A stretch of DNA of 64,000 nucleotides from Bog-375 sp049587755 (GCA_049587755.1 JBAVEN010000003.1:62001-126000), one strand, 5' to 3'. Counted from the stretch's first letter, positions 33,418 to 42,364 are shown. Notes: generated by a model not told the origin, from the letters alone. Numbers and translations: made by a program.

Positions 33418-35159
33418 TTTCCCGCGCTGACGTACTGCCGGTAGGCTTGCTCGGCTTCGGGGTCCGGGGGGTGCGGGTGGTCGAGATACACACCGAGCCA
33501 GCGGCGGGCGCGGGTGAAGTCGCCGATCTTGGCGAAGGTCTGGGCCAGGCTGCGGGCGCAGCGGGAACGGTCCGGCTCGCGGTCGAGGTGCAGGCCGCAC
33601 TCGGCTTCCATCTGGCCGAAGACTTCGAGCGAATCGAGCGGCCCGACGCCGGCGGGCGGGCGCCGCATCCACACCAACGCCTGGGCGTCGCGGTAGACCA
33701 GCTTCCATTCGGTCTGAGCGGGATCGGCCAGCGCGGGGGCCAGCAGATACACCGTGCCGGTGACATACTCGAAGGTATTCATGACGATTACTTGGATCCC
33801 GTACTGTTCGAGTAACTGCCGCGCGCTCTTGCCGCCGGAAGCATCGTGATTGTAAAGGATGCGGGCGTAATCGTCGAAGACATTCTCGCTCAAGGCGCGG
33901 CCATCGATAAACATGTGCTGGCGCGGCCACAAGCGCCAGATAAGATAGCCGCCGTATTCGTAAGTATTGAACATGCGGCCAGTAACATGGTGCGCGTCCA
34001 GGAAATCGGCCGCACCCGAGGGATAGCGCCAGTCAGCGGCGCGAAGCTGGAAGAAATCGCCCACCGCAATTCCCCAAATGATGCCCGCGGCCAGCGCTGC
34101 CGACGCAACCCAACCAGCCACTGCCGGTAACGCGCGCTTCCAGGGAAGATAGCAAGCGAGAAAAACCGGCGCGAACAAGCCGATGAAAATCGTGTTCCGG
34201 TCGGCGGTGAATCCGGCTACGGAAAAGGCGGCCAGCAGCAGCCAGTCGCCGATCCGCACCTTGCGCCGCTGCCACAGCATGACGCCCGCCGCAGCCGCCA
34301 GCAGCAGGGCGAAGAGGGGCGGGGGCCATAGCGCCGGCTGCCCCCACTCGAGCAGGTGGGATTGCATCGCGCTCGATCGATAGAGCAACAGAACCTGCAA
34401 CGCCCGGAAGCCGTTAGGATTGATCCCCGAAGCCAATACGGCAACGGCCGACCACAGCCACAAGGCGCGTTCTTCCGGGAGCGACTTACCCCGCACGCGG
34501 GCGACTAGCGCCTCGACACAGTACGCCGTCAGCACCACCCAGCCCAGGAAGAAGCCGCCGTGGCAATTGGCCCAAATCAGAAACAATGGCGGGAGCAGCC
34601 ACAACCGCCGGCGCGATTCCAGAACCACCACCGTCAGGGCTAGGCACATGTATGTGAACAGTTGCGGACGGTCGAGCGCGAAGGGGAACGCGATGGCGGC
34701 AGCGGCGAGAGCGGCCATGGAAGAGCGGTCCGGCACGCCCGAGCGCCGCCATGCTACGAAACCAGCGAGGCCGCAAAACGCCGCCAGCAGCAGCGCGCGG
34801 AACAACACCACTCCAGGAAAGCCGCCGACGCGGTAAGCGCCATAGAGCAACACCTGCGCCAGCCACTCGTGAGTCAGGTTGAAGTGCCGCACCACGGCTT
34901 CGCCCGCGTACGCCAGCGGCGCCGCGGCCGTAGTGTAGGCAAACGGATCGGGAACCGGCAGCGAGCGTGTCTCCACGATGTACTGGCCGGTCCGCAAATG
35001 CCACCAGAAATCGGAGTCGCGAGTCTCTGGTGAGAACAAGCCCAGACAGAGGACGGCGGAGAGCACGATCAGCAGCAGGCCGAGGCGGCGCGGAGAAGGG
35101 GCGGGGGGCGGCGAAACGGGCGCAGGCTGGGCGCGCTTCCGGCTCCGGAGTTGAGTCAC
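33414..35159 (-). CDS. Multi-spanning membrane protein with soluble C-terminus
   Basis: This 581-residue protein has about ten helices after a proline-rich cytoplasmic start. The first outside loop carries RDSDFWWHLRTGQYIVETRS, a conserved-looking acidic/aromatic motif that resembles the catalytic loop of GT-C enzymes. The last 150 residues are soluble and end in a TPR-like helical stretch (CARSLAQTFAKIGDFTRARR). Its stop overlaps the next gene's start, so the two membrane proteins probably act together, for example in surface glycan assembly. That function is an inference from topology. Confidence 0.7.
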   Translation of the reverse strand: MTQLRSRKRAQPAPVSPPPAPSPRRLGLLLIVLSAVLCLGLFSPETRDSDFWWHLRTGQYIVETRSLPVPDPFAYTTAAAPLAYAGEAVVRHFNLTHEWLAQVLLYGAYRVGGFPGVVLFRALLLAAFCGLAGFVAWRRSGVPDRSSMAALAAAAIAFPFALDRPQLFTYMCLALTVVVLESRRRLWLLPPLFLIWANCHGGFFLGWVVLTAYCVEALVARVRGKSLPEERALWLWSAVAVLASGINPNGFRALQVLLLYRSSAMQSHLLEWGQPALWPPPLFALLLAAAAGVMLWQRRKVRIGDWLLLAAFSVAGFTADRNTIFIGLFAPVFLACYLPWKRALPAVAGWVASAALAAGIIWGIAVGDFFQLRAADWRYPSGAADFLDAHHVTGRMFNTYEYGGYLIWRLWPRQHMFIDGRALSENVFDDYARILYNHDASGGKSARQLLEQYGIQVIVMNTFEYVTGTVYLLAPALADPAQTEWKLVYRDAQALVWMRRPPAGVGPLDSLEVFGQMEAECGLHLDREPDRSRCARSLAQTFAKIGDFTRARRWLGVYLDHPHPPDPEAEQAYRQYVSAGK

Positions 35160-35229
35160 GAACCCCCATCATACATGGGTGCGGCGAGGACAGGCTTACC
35201 AGGCGAATAAACAGCGAAATAACGAGCGT

Positions 35230-35259
35230 TTGGCTTGTCGACTAAGCATTTGCTAAAAT
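35230..35259 (+). promoter_or_regulatory. Candidate gyrA promoter
   Basis: TTGGCT at 35230-35235 and TAAAAT at 35254-35259 are separated by 18 bases. Transcription would start near 35266, about 20 bases before the TTG start codon. Confidence 0.45.
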
Positions 35260-35286
35260 AGGACTTACCTCGCAACAGGAGTCAAC

Positions 35287-37830
35287 TTGCCAGACCAGGA
35301 ATTACCGCCTCAGGGACCGCCTCCGCCGCCATCCGGGGGGACGCTGCCTTTGCCCGGAACGCCGGGCGGCGACGGCAACAAAAACCTCCTTCCCATCAAC
35401 ATCGAAGAGGAGATGCGGCGCAGCTACCTGGATTACGCGATGAGCGTGATCGTGGGCCGCGCGCTGCCCGACATTCGCGACGGGTTGAAGCCGGTGCACC
35501 GGCGCATCCTCTACTCGATGCAGCAGATGGGCCTAGCGCCTAACCGTGCGACGCGCAAATGCGCGCGCATCGTGGGCGACTGCATGGGCAAGTATCATCC
35601 GCACGGCGACATGGCCATCTACGATGCCCTGGTCCGCATGGCGCAGGATTTTTCGATGCGCTATCCGCTGGTGGATGGGCAGGGCAACTTCGGTTCGGTG
35701 GATGGGGACCCGCCGGCCGCCTCCCGATATACCGAAGCGCGCATGTCGTGGGTGGCGACGGCGGTGCTTGAAGACATCGACAAGGAAACCGTCGATTTCA
35801 AACCCAACTACGATGGCAGCGAGCAGGAGCCGGAAGTGCTGCCGACGCGGGTTCCCAACCTGCTGGTGAACGGTTCGGCCGGTATCGCTGTGGGCATGGC
35901 GACCAACATTCCGCCGCATAACCTCACCGAAGTGGTCAATGCGGCGATTTACCTGGTGCAGCATCCGAACGCGCCGCTCTCGAAGATCCTCGAAATGGTG
36001 CCCGGGCCGGACTTTCCGACGGGCGGATTCATCCTCGGCCGGCAGGGAATTATCGATGCTTACACCAAGGGCCGCGGCCAGCTCAAGCTGCGCGCCAAGG
36101 CGGCCATCGAGCGCGTGGGCAAGGAAAAAGAGCAGATCGTGGTCACCGAGATTCCCTACCAGGTGAACAAGTCAAAGCTGCTCGAACAGATCGCCGCGAT
36201 GGTCAATGAGAAGCGCATCGAAGGCGTAGCGGACGTGCTCGACCACAGCGACCGCGACGGGATGCGAATCACCATCGAGCTGAAACGCGGCGAGCAGGCC
36301 GAGGTGGTGCTCAACAACCTCTACAAACATACGCAACTGCAAACCGGTTTTGGCATCATCATGCTCTCCATCGTCAATGGTCAGCCGCGCGAGCTGGGCC
36401 TGGTGGAGATCATTAAGTGCTTTATCGATCACCGCGTGGACGTGGTGCGGCGGCGCACCGAGTATGAGCTGCGCAAGGCGCGCGAGCGCGAGCACATTTT
36501 GCTGGGCTTCCAGAAGGCGCTGGACAATCTGGACGAAGTCATCACGCTGATTCGCGCTGCCAAGCTGCCGCGTGAAGCGCGCGATTCGCTGATCGCCCGT
36601 TTCGAGTTCACCGAGCGCCAGGCGCAGGCCATCATCGAGCTGCAACTGCAGCGCTTGACCGGCATGGAACGGCAGAAGATCCTCGATGAGCTGGCCGAAA
36701 TCCAGCGCCGCATTGCCGAATACCTGGAGATTCTGGGCTCGGACAAAGTGCTGCGCGATTTGATCGTGAAGGAGTTGAAGGAAGTTCAAAAGGAGTACGG
36801 CGACGAGCGGCGCACCGAGATCATCGAGGACTCGGGCGAAATCCGCTTGGAGGACCTGGTGGCCGTGGAAGACACGGCGGTGACGGTGACGCGCGGCGGC
36901 TACCTCAAACGCACCTCGGTCGATACCTACCGGCGGCAGACGCGCGGCGGCAAGGGGCGCATCGGTATGGGGACGCGCACGGAAGACTTCGTGGAGCACC
37001 TGATTATCGCCTCCACCCACGCTTACCTGTTGATCTTCACCACGCGCGGGCGCGTATATTGGCTGAAGGCTTACGAAATTCCCGACGCCACCACCACGGG
37101 CAAGGGCAAGCACATTTCGAACCTCATCAACCTGCAGCCGGATGAAACCGTAAAAGCGTTTCTGGCTGTGGCGGATTTCGTGCCCGATCAGTTCATCGTG
37201 ATGGTGACGCGTCATGGGGTGATCAAGAAATCGGAGCTGACCGAGTTCGACAACCCGATGTCGCGCGGCATCATCGCAGTCTCGCTCGATGAAGGCGACG
37301 AGCTGATTGGCGCCAAGATCACCAACGGCGAGAACTACATTTTCCTCGGCTCGCATCAGGGACAGGCCATCCGCTTCGCTGAAAGCCAGGTGCGCGCCAT
37401 GGGCCGGCAGGCGCGCGGCGTGCGCGCGATGCATCTGCCGGAGGGCGATTTCCTAGTGGGCATGGAAGTAGTCGAAAAAGAGGGCCTCATTCTTTCGATT
37501 GCGGAAAACGGTTTCGGCAAGCGCACCAAGCTGGAGGCTTACCGGCTGACCGCGCGCGGTGGCAAGGGCGTCATCAACATGAAGACCACTGCCAAGACCG
37601 GCAAAGTGGTGGCGGTGCTTTCGGTGAACGAGGATTCCGATTTGATGATCGTCAGCCAGAACGGCAAGATCATCCGCATCGAGGCTGCCACCATCCGCCA
37701 GGTGGGCCGCTCGTCGCAGGGCGTGCGCCTGGTGAGCTTGGAAGAAGGTGACAAAGTGGCCGCCGCAAGTGTGATCCCCGATACCGAGAACGGCAACGGC
37801 CCCACCCAAGAGGAACTGCCCGTCCAGTAG
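35287..37830 (+). CDS. gyrA: DNA gyrase subunit A
   Basis: This 847-residue protein is the breakage-reunion subunit of gyrase. The catalytic Tyr is residue 148 in ASRYTEAR. The C-terminal domain has the GyrA box QTRGGKG, which marks gyrase rather than topoisomerase IV. The start is a TTG at 35287, supported by AGGAG five bases earlier and no nearby ATG. The first 30 residues are a proline/glycine-rich extension. The quinolone-determining region reads GKYHPHGDMAIYDA, so the Escherichia coli Ser83 position is Met109, whereas Asp87 is kept as Asp113. Confidence 0.97.
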   Translation: MPDQELPPQGPPPPPSGGTLPLPGTPGGDGNKNLLPINIEEEMRRSYLDYAMSVIVGRALPDIRDGLKPVHRRILYSMQQMGLAPNRATRKCARIVGDCMGKYHPHGDMAIYDALVRMAQDFSMRYPLVDGQGNFGSVDGDPPAASRYTEARMSWVATAVLEDIDKETVDFKPNYDGSEQEPEVLPTRVPNLLVNGSAGIAVGMATNIPPHNLTEVVNAAIYLVQHPNAPLSKILEMVPGPDFPTGGFILGRQGIIDAYTKGRGQLKLRAKAAIERVGKEKEQIVVTEIPYQVNKSKLLEQIAAMVNEKRIEGVADVLDHSDRDGMRITIELKRGEQAEVVLNNLYKHTQLQTGFGIIMLSIVNGQPRELGLVEIIKCFIDHRVDVVRRRTEYELRKAREREHILLGFQKALDNLDEVITLIRAAKLPREARDSLIARFEFTERQAQAIIELQLQRLTGMERQKILDELAEIQRRIAEYLEILGSDKVLRDLIVKELKEVQKEYGDERRTEIIEDSGEIRLEDLVAVEDTAVTVTRGGYLKRTSVDTYRRQTRGGKGRIGMGTRTEDFVEHLIIASTHAYLLIFTTRGRVYWLKAYEIPDATTTGKGKHISNLINLQPDETVKAFLAVADFVPDQFIVMVTRHGVIKKSELTEFDNPMSRGIIAVSLDEGDELIGAKITNGENYIFLGSHQGQAIRFAESQVRAMGRQARGVRAMHLPEGDFLVGMEVVEKEGLILSIAENGFGKRTKLEAYRLTARGGKGVINMKTTAKTGKVVAVLSVNEDSDLMIVSQNGKIIRIEAATIRQVGRSSQGVRLVSLEEGDKVAAASVIPDTENGNGPTQEELPVQ

Positions 37831-37836
37831 ACTGAA

Positions 37837-37864
37837 GTGGGGCAGGTCCCCGACCTGCCAACTG
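37837..37864. repeat. Palindromic repeat family D, copy 1
   Basis: GGCAGGTC-CCC-GACCTGCC at 37841-37859 is a perfect 8-pair hairpin, preceded by GTGG and followed by AACTG. It fills most of the gap between gyrA and larE. Related copies are at 47151-47169 and 49654-49678. Confidence 0.7.
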
Positions 37865-37875
37865 TGGGAAGCAAT

Positions 37876-38721
37876 ATGCCCGCTCTAGTGGAACTTACCG
37901 ATCCGGCGCGCCTGCGGGAAAAAGAAGAGCGGCTCTTCGAAATTCTGCGGGGCATGGGCCGCATGCTGGTGGCTTTTTCCGGCGGCACGGATTCGGCCTA
38001 CCTGGCGTGGGCGGCGCACCGCGCTGTGGGCGTCGGAGCGCTCGCCATCACCGCCGATTCCGCCTCTATCCCCGAATCGCACAAGCGCGATGCCGAAGCC
38101 TTCGTCGCGCAACTTGGGATCGCCCACGAATATATCGAGACCCGCGAGTTCGAGAATCCGGGATACACGCAGAACAATCCCGACCGCTGCTTCCATTGCA
38201 AGGATGAGCTGTTCACGCGACTGGAACAGGTGGGCCGCGAGCGCGGCTTCGAGCACATCGTGTACGGCGTGAACGTGGATGACCTGGGCGATTACCGCCC
38301 GGGGCAGAGCGCCGCCACCCAGCATCGCGTAGCAGCGCCCCTCGCCGATGCGGGCCTCTCGAAGGCCGAAATCCGCGAGCTCTCGCGCGTGGCGGGCCTG
38401 CCGACCTGGGACCGCCCGGCATCGGCGTGCCTCAGCTCGCGCATTCCCTACGGAACGCCGGTGACGGTGGATACGGTCAGAACGATCGAGGCCGGCGAGG
38501 AGCAAATCAAAGCTCTCGGCTTCCGCCAGTTTCGCGTGCGCTTCCATGGCGACGTGGTCCGCGTCGAAATCGCGCGCGAAGAAATGACGAAAGCGTTGAC
38601 CCTGGAAATGGCCGCCCGCTTCACTGAAATATTCAAATCGCTCGGCTTCCGGTACGTCGCCCTGGACCTGGAAGGCTACCGGCAAGGCTCGCTCAACGAA
38701 GCGCTGAACCTGAAGAAGTAG
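37876..38721 (+). CDS. larE: LarE, sulfur transferase for the nickel-pincer cofactor
   Basis: This 281-residue PP-loop enzyme (SGGTDS at residues 35-40) belongs to the LarE family, which activates a pyridinium carboxylate with ATP and donates sulfur for the nickel-pincer cofactor of lactate racemase-type enzymes. The RCFHCK motif is at 104-109. A Cys at residue 185 in SACLSSRIPYG corresponds to the sacrificial cysteine of the well-studied enzyme. The ATG at 37876 follows GGAAG; the frame is open upstream only through the palindrome. No larA, larB or larC is in the window. Confidence 0.92.
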   Translation: MPALVELTDPARLREKEERLFEILRGMGRMLVAFSGGTDSAYLAWAAHRAVGVGALAITADSASIPESHKRDAEAFVAQLGIAHEYIETREFENPGYTQNNPDRCFHCKDELFTRLEQVGRERGFEHIVYGVNVDDLGDYRPGQSAATQHRVAAPLADAGLSKAEIRELSRVAGLPTWDRPASACLSSRIPYGTPVTVDTVRTIEAGEEQIKALGFRQFRVRFHGDVVRVEIAREEMTKALTLEMAARFTEIFKSLGFRYVALDLEGYRQGSLNEALNLKK

Positions 38722-38746
38722 GGTAAAGCGGCGACTAGGGGCGCCT

Positions 38747-38830
38747 GGGGCTGCTTGTCAAGCTGCGTGCCGATTGGCAATCGGCACGCGCGGCGATTCT
38801 CAATCGCCGCGAAGGATGTCATCCTGCCCC
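38747..38830. repeat. Cluster of four hairpins with inverted ends
   Basis: GGGGC at 38747-38751 and GCCCC at 38826-38830 enclose four perfect or near-perfect hairpins: GCTTGTCAAGC (38753-38763), a 10-pair stem at 38766-38788 starting CGTGCCGATT, a stem at 38790-38810 starting GCGGCGATT, and AGGATGTCATCCT (38813-38825). It lies between convergent larE and the dehydrogenase gene, so it could also help end both transcripts. Confidence 0.75.
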
Positions 38831-38888
38831 ACAAGATCAAGCACCTCGCTCTTGTCGCGCGGGGTTCCGCCTTACGATCGCCCCACCT

Positions 38889-39842
38889 TCACGCCTCCAA
38901 TAGCACCTTCAGCACGCCGCGCTGGGCGGCGCGTTCAAAGGCTTGCGCGGCGTCGCGCAGCGGGAAACGCGCTGTGATGATCTCCTCCGTCCGGATCAGC
39001 GCGTGATCGAGGAGGGGGATGGCCGCTTCAAACCGCCCGCAGCGCGAGCCGACCAGCGTCACTTCATTGACAATGATGGGTGCGGTATCGACTCCCACCG
39101 CGCCGTGCACGGTGGATTTGAGGATCACCGTGCCGCGCGGGCGCGCCATGGCGACGGCTTGCCGCAGACCTTCGGGCGAGCCGGTAGCGTCGACCACCCA
39201 GTCGTACTCGGCGACGGGCAGTTGGCAATCGGCGAGTTCCGTAGCGATGCCGGAAGCCGCGGCGATCCGCAACTTCTCCGGATGGCGACCGAAGAGGCGC
39301 ACCGGGTAGCCATAGACATCGAGCACCTGCGCCACCAGCAAGCCTAGTTTGCCGTCGCCCAGGACCGCGACCGGCGCGCAGCCCGGTATAGTCACCTGGT
39401 CGAGAATTTCGCACGCCGCCGCCAGCGGTTCGGTGAAAACGGCGCGATCTAGCGGAATGCCTTCCGGCAGCACGTGCAGGTTGCGTTCGGGCAGAGTGAA
39501 GAATGCTTCGAACGCTCCAGGATGGCGGACGATGCCGAGCACGGTGCGGTTGGGACAGTGGCGGCCGAGGCCCTTGCGGCACCAATCGCAGCGCGTGCAG
39601 GCCAGGTTGATTTCGCCCACGACGCGTTTGGCCACGAGCCCGGCGTTGTCCGCCTCGACCACCTCGGCCACAAATTCGTGGCCGGGCGTGCCGGCGAAGC
39701 CGTAGTAGCCGCGCTGTAGTTCGAGGTCGGTATTGCAAATGCCGGCCACCAGCAGGCGCAGCAGCGCGTGGCCCGGAGGGCGCTCGGGTAGCGGCGCCTC
39801 AGTCACCGAAACCGCGCCGTTTTCCAGGTGAACGCGGAGCAT
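38889..39842 (-). CDS. Zinc-type medium-chain dehydrogenase, glucose dehydrogenase-like
   Basis: This 317-residue MDR protein has the catalytic zinc region LLVAGICNTDLELQRGYYGF, the GHEF motif and structural zinc cysteines in CTRCDWCRKGLGRHC. The NAD-binding region is VAVLGDGKLGLLVAQVLDVYG. The NTD pattern after the catalytic Cys resembles archaeal-type glucose dehydrogenases and related sugar dehydrogenases. The ATG at 39842 is preferred because a TATTAT -10 box lies six bases before it; ATGs further upstream would lie at or beyond the likely transcription start. Confidence 0.85.
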   Translation of the reverse strand: MLRVHLENGAVSVTEAPLPERPPGHALLRLLVAGICNTDLELQRGYYGFAGTPGHEFVAEVVEADNAGLVAKRVVGEINLACTRCDWCRKGLGRHCPNRTVLGIVRHPGAFEAFFTLPERNLHVLPEGIPLDRAVFTEPLAAACEILDQVTIPGCAPVAVLGDGKLGLLVAQVLDVYGYPVRLFGRHPEKLRIAAASGIATELADCQLPVAEYDWVVDATGSPEGLRQAVAMARPRGTVILKSTVHGAVGVDTAPIIVNEVTLVGSRCGRFEAAIPLLDHALIRTEEIITARFPLRDAAQAFERAAQRGVLKVLLEA

Positions 39843-39847
39843 TCCCT

Positions 39848-39854
39848 TATAATA
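39848..39854. promoter_or_regulatory. Symmetric divergent -10 box between the dehydrogenase and thrC
   Basis: TATAAT (39848-39853) on the plus strand and TATTAT (39854-39849) on the minus strand overlap in the near-palindrome CTTATAATAAG. The plus box ends 8 bases before the thrC ATG and the minus box 6 bases before the dehydrogenase ATG. Both transcripts would start at or next to their start codons. No strong -35 is seen on either side. Confidence 0.6.
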
Positions 39855-39861
39855 AGGCTTC

Positions 39862-41169
39862 ATGCCAGCGGAACTTGCCTGTTTCGAAGAGCGCTGCCGC
39901 TCGCGCTTTCCGATCACCGAAATCATTTACAACTGCCCGCGTTGCGGCGGTTTGCTGGAGGCCGTCTACACTTCTCCCGAGGGCCATCCGGCCGACTGGA
40001 AGCGGATGTGGCGCGAGCGGCGCACCTCGAACGCGCCGCTCGATCAAAGCGGCGTCTGGCGCTACCGCGAGTTGATCCCCTTTCTGGACGATTACCGCCA
40101 GATAGTAACGCTGCGCGAGGGCAACACGCCGCTGCTCGATGCGCCGCGCGCCGCCCAGTATGGCGGCCTCGACCGCATCATGTTCAAGCACCAGGGGTTC
40201 AATCCGACCGGATCTTTCAAGGACAACGGCATGACGTGCGGCGCCACTCAGGCGGTGCGGCTGGGAGCGCGGCGCGTGGCGTGTGTTTCCACCGGTAACA
40301 CCTCGGCCTCGATGGCCGCGTACGCCAGCGCGGCGGGCCTGGATCCGGTGATCTTCATTCCGCACGGCAACATCTCGTTCGGCAAACTGGCGCAAGCGCT
40401 CGAATACGGCGCGCGCACCTTCCAGGTGGAAGCGAACTTCGACCAGATCCTGGCGCTGGTGCGGCAGTTGGCCGAGCGCCTTGGCATCTACCTGCTGAAT
40501 TCGATTAACCCATTCCGCATCGAAGGACAAAAGACCATCATGGTGGAGATGATGGACCAACGCGACTGGCGCGTGCCCGACTGGGTGGTGCTGCCGGGCG
40601 GGAATCTGGGCAACACGTCGGCGTTCGGCAAAGCCTTGCGGGAACTGAAAGCGCTCGGCCTGATCGGCCGCTTGCCGCGACTGGCGGTGATCCAGGCGGA
40701 AGGCGCCGCGCCATTCTTCGACTTGTACCGCGCCACCGACCGCTCGCATCTGAACGCCGTGGCCGACCCGGAAACGCTGGCGACCGCCATCAGGATCGGC
40801 GACCCGGTTTCCTGGCCGAAAGCGTTGCACGAGGTCCTCGAGTCCGGCGGCGTAGTGGAGAAGGTGAGAGAGCAGGAGATCGCCGATGCCAAGGCCGTGA
40901 TTGGCCACTGCGGCATCGGCTGCGAGCCTGCCTCCGCAGCCACGCTGGCGGGCATTCGCAAGCTCACCGCCGCGGGAACCATGGCGGCCGATGCAGACGT
41001 AGTCGCGGTGCTGACCGGCAACGTACTCAAGGACCCGGATTACATCCACCGCTATCACACCGGAACCCTGAATGCGCCGGATGGCACGCGGCTGCGGTCC
41101 ACGTATGCCAACGCACCCGTGGTGGTGGCGGCCGAGGCGGAGCGAATCGCAGCATTGCTAGAAGAATAA
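39862..41169 (+). CDS. thrC: Threonine synthase
   Basis: This 435-residue PLP enzyme turns O-phosphohomoserine into threonine. The PLP lysine is Lys120 in NPTGSFKDNG. The phosphate-binding glycine loop is LPGGNLGNTSAFGKAL, and the N-terminus has a zinc-ribbon-like YNCPRCGG often seen in this type of threonine synthase. The ATG at 39862 lies eight bases after the -10 box, which predicts a leaderless message. It is divergent from the sugar dehydrogenase. Confidence 0.95.
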   Translation: MPAELACFEERCRSRFPITEIIYNCPRCGGLLEAVYTSPEGHPADWKRMWRERRTSNAPLDQSGVWRYRELIPFLDDYRQIVTLREGNTPLLDAPRAAQYGGLDRIMFKHQGFNPTGSFKDNGMTCGATQAVRLGARRVACVSTGNTSASMAAYASAAGLDPVIFIPHGNISFGKLAQALEYGARTFQVEANFDQILALVRQLAERLGIYLLNSINPFRIEGQKTIMVEMMDQRDWRVPDWVVLPGGNLGNTSAFGKALRELKALGLIGRLPRLAVIQAEGAAPFFDLYRATDRSHLNAVADPETLATAIRIGDPVSWPKALHEVLESGGVVEKVREQEIADAKAVIGHCGIGCEPASAATLAGIRKLTAAGTMAADADVVAVLTGNVLKDPDYIHRYHTGTLNAPDGTRLRSTYANAPVVVAAEAERIAALLEE

Positions 41170-41276
41170 CTCGACGACACCCCGCATGGTGGTTACTCGA
41201 AGCCCCCTATCTTCGTTTGGGACAGTACTTACCTTGGTTCTTGTATTGTCTTGTCGGGTCTGGTAAAGACAGTACT

Positions 41277-41447
41277 ATGGTTCTCCCCAGGGTTACCGTT
41301 TGTGTCTGCTTTCACAAGACCGAGCAACAGCGATCAGCTTCTCTCTATGCCCGCCGGGCAGCATTGACGATGGCCATTCGCAGCTTGGAAGATTATAGGC
41401 GGCTGCACGCCAAACGACTGGCTGCCGGCCTGCTGAAGATCGCCTGA
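41277..41447 (+). CDS. Possible small protein, weakly supported
   Basis: A 56-residue frame starts MVLPRVTVCVCFHKTEQQRS and ends in a basic helix (RRLHAKRLAAGLLKIA). It lies in the 286-base gap between thrC and a convergent gene. The first part is poorer in GC than its surroundings, and GACAGTACT occurs twice just upstream, at 41220 and 41267. No family or good ribosome site is recognised. It may be a gene remnant. Confidence 0.25.
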   Translation: MVLPRVTVCVCFHKTEQQRSASLYARRAALTMAIRSLEDYRRLHAKRLAAGLLKIA

Positions 41448-41455
41448 GCAACTCC

Positions 41456-42364
41456 CTACCGTTTCATCAGAGCCTCGATCCAGCGGACAAGTTCCGCCTC
41501 GGAGACGGTGCCGGGATGGTAGAAACGAACGTTACCGTCGCGATCCAGCAACACCATCGTCGGGGTGGTGCTGGCCCCATAGGTGAGAAAATTGGCGGCG
41601 CTCACGGGCACGGCCATATCGGGCAAACCGGAGTAGAACTGCCGGCGGATGGCGTCGATGTAGCGCGTTTCCTGGCCGGGCGTGGCGGGCTCGCCTTCTG
41701 CGGCATAGCCGTATAGCTTGGTGGGTCCGATCACGACCAGACCTTTGGGGCCGTAAATGCGGGAGATTTTGGCCAGCACTGGCGCCTCGGTTTTGCAATC
41801 GGGGCACCAGTGCGCCCAGAAAAAGAGCAGCACCGGATGTCCCCGTAGCGTGGCCAGAGTGGCCGGTTTCGGGCCGAGCCAGATCGCTTCGTCGAGCGGC
41901 GGCGCCGGAGTGCCGATCAGGCCGAGCAGGTTGATGTTTTTCCGGATGCGCTCAGCGAGGCCGGTGGCGTCGAAAGCAGCCAGCTCGCGCCGCAGGTAGG
42001 CAACCGCCTGAGGGCGCTCGCCGCGGGCGGCGAGCACTTTGGCGTGCACTTCGATAGCGGCGCCGAGCGCGGTCGAGAGCTGCGGATCCGCGTCCGGCCG
42101 GCGTGCACCCGGCAGGCCGGCGGCGATGCGGCGTGCCTGGGCGGCATACGCATCCGCCTGATCGTACCGGCCGGCGTCAAGCTCACCGCGGGCCAACCAG
42201 GAAAGGGCCGCAGCAAGTTCCGAAGTGGCGCCGTTTTGCGCCTGGTACGCGGTCACGGCGCGCTCGGCGGCGGCCAAGTCGCGGTGAGCGGCCAACGTGC
42301 GCACGTCATCCGTCAAAGAGGCATAGGTGAGAAGCGCGACAAGCGCCAATGGCGCGAGAGTCAC
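41456..42364 (-). CDS. Membrane-anchored thioredoxin-like protein with helical repeat region
   Basis: This 302-residue protein has an N-terminal signal or anchor (TLAPLALVALLTYASL), a helical TPR-like region at about 25-140, then a TlpA-type thioredoxin domain with WAHWCPDCKTEAP. The GTG at 42364 overlaps the stop of the upstream TlpA gene (GTGA), and this decides the start over longer versions. The two probably act together in periplasmic disulfide reduction, for example in cytochrome c maturation, although no cytochrome genes are visible. Confidence 0.85.
   Translation of the reverse strand: MTLAPLALVALLTYASLTDDVRTLAAHRDLAAAERAVTAYQAQNGATSELAAALSWLARGELDAGRYDQADAYAAQARRIAAGLPGARRPDADPQLSTALGAAIEVHAKVLAARGERPQAVAYLRRELAAFDATGLAERIRKNINLLGLIGTPAPPLDEAIWLGPKPATLATLRGHPVLLFFWAHWCPDCKTEAPVLAKISRIYGPKGLVVIGPTKLYGYAAEGEPATPGQETRYIDAIRRQFYSGLPDMAVPVSAANFLTYGASTTPTMVLLDRDGNVRFYHPGTVSEAELVRWIEALMKR

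Noticed and set aside
33418..33930. N-terminal extension of the GT-C-like protein
   Set aside because: This part overlaps the C-terminal coding region of the upstream membrane protein and looks like a shadow; the ATGA junction gives a better start.
38753..38825. CRISPR-like array
   Set aside because: The hairpins differ in sequence and there are no regularly spaced direct repeats.
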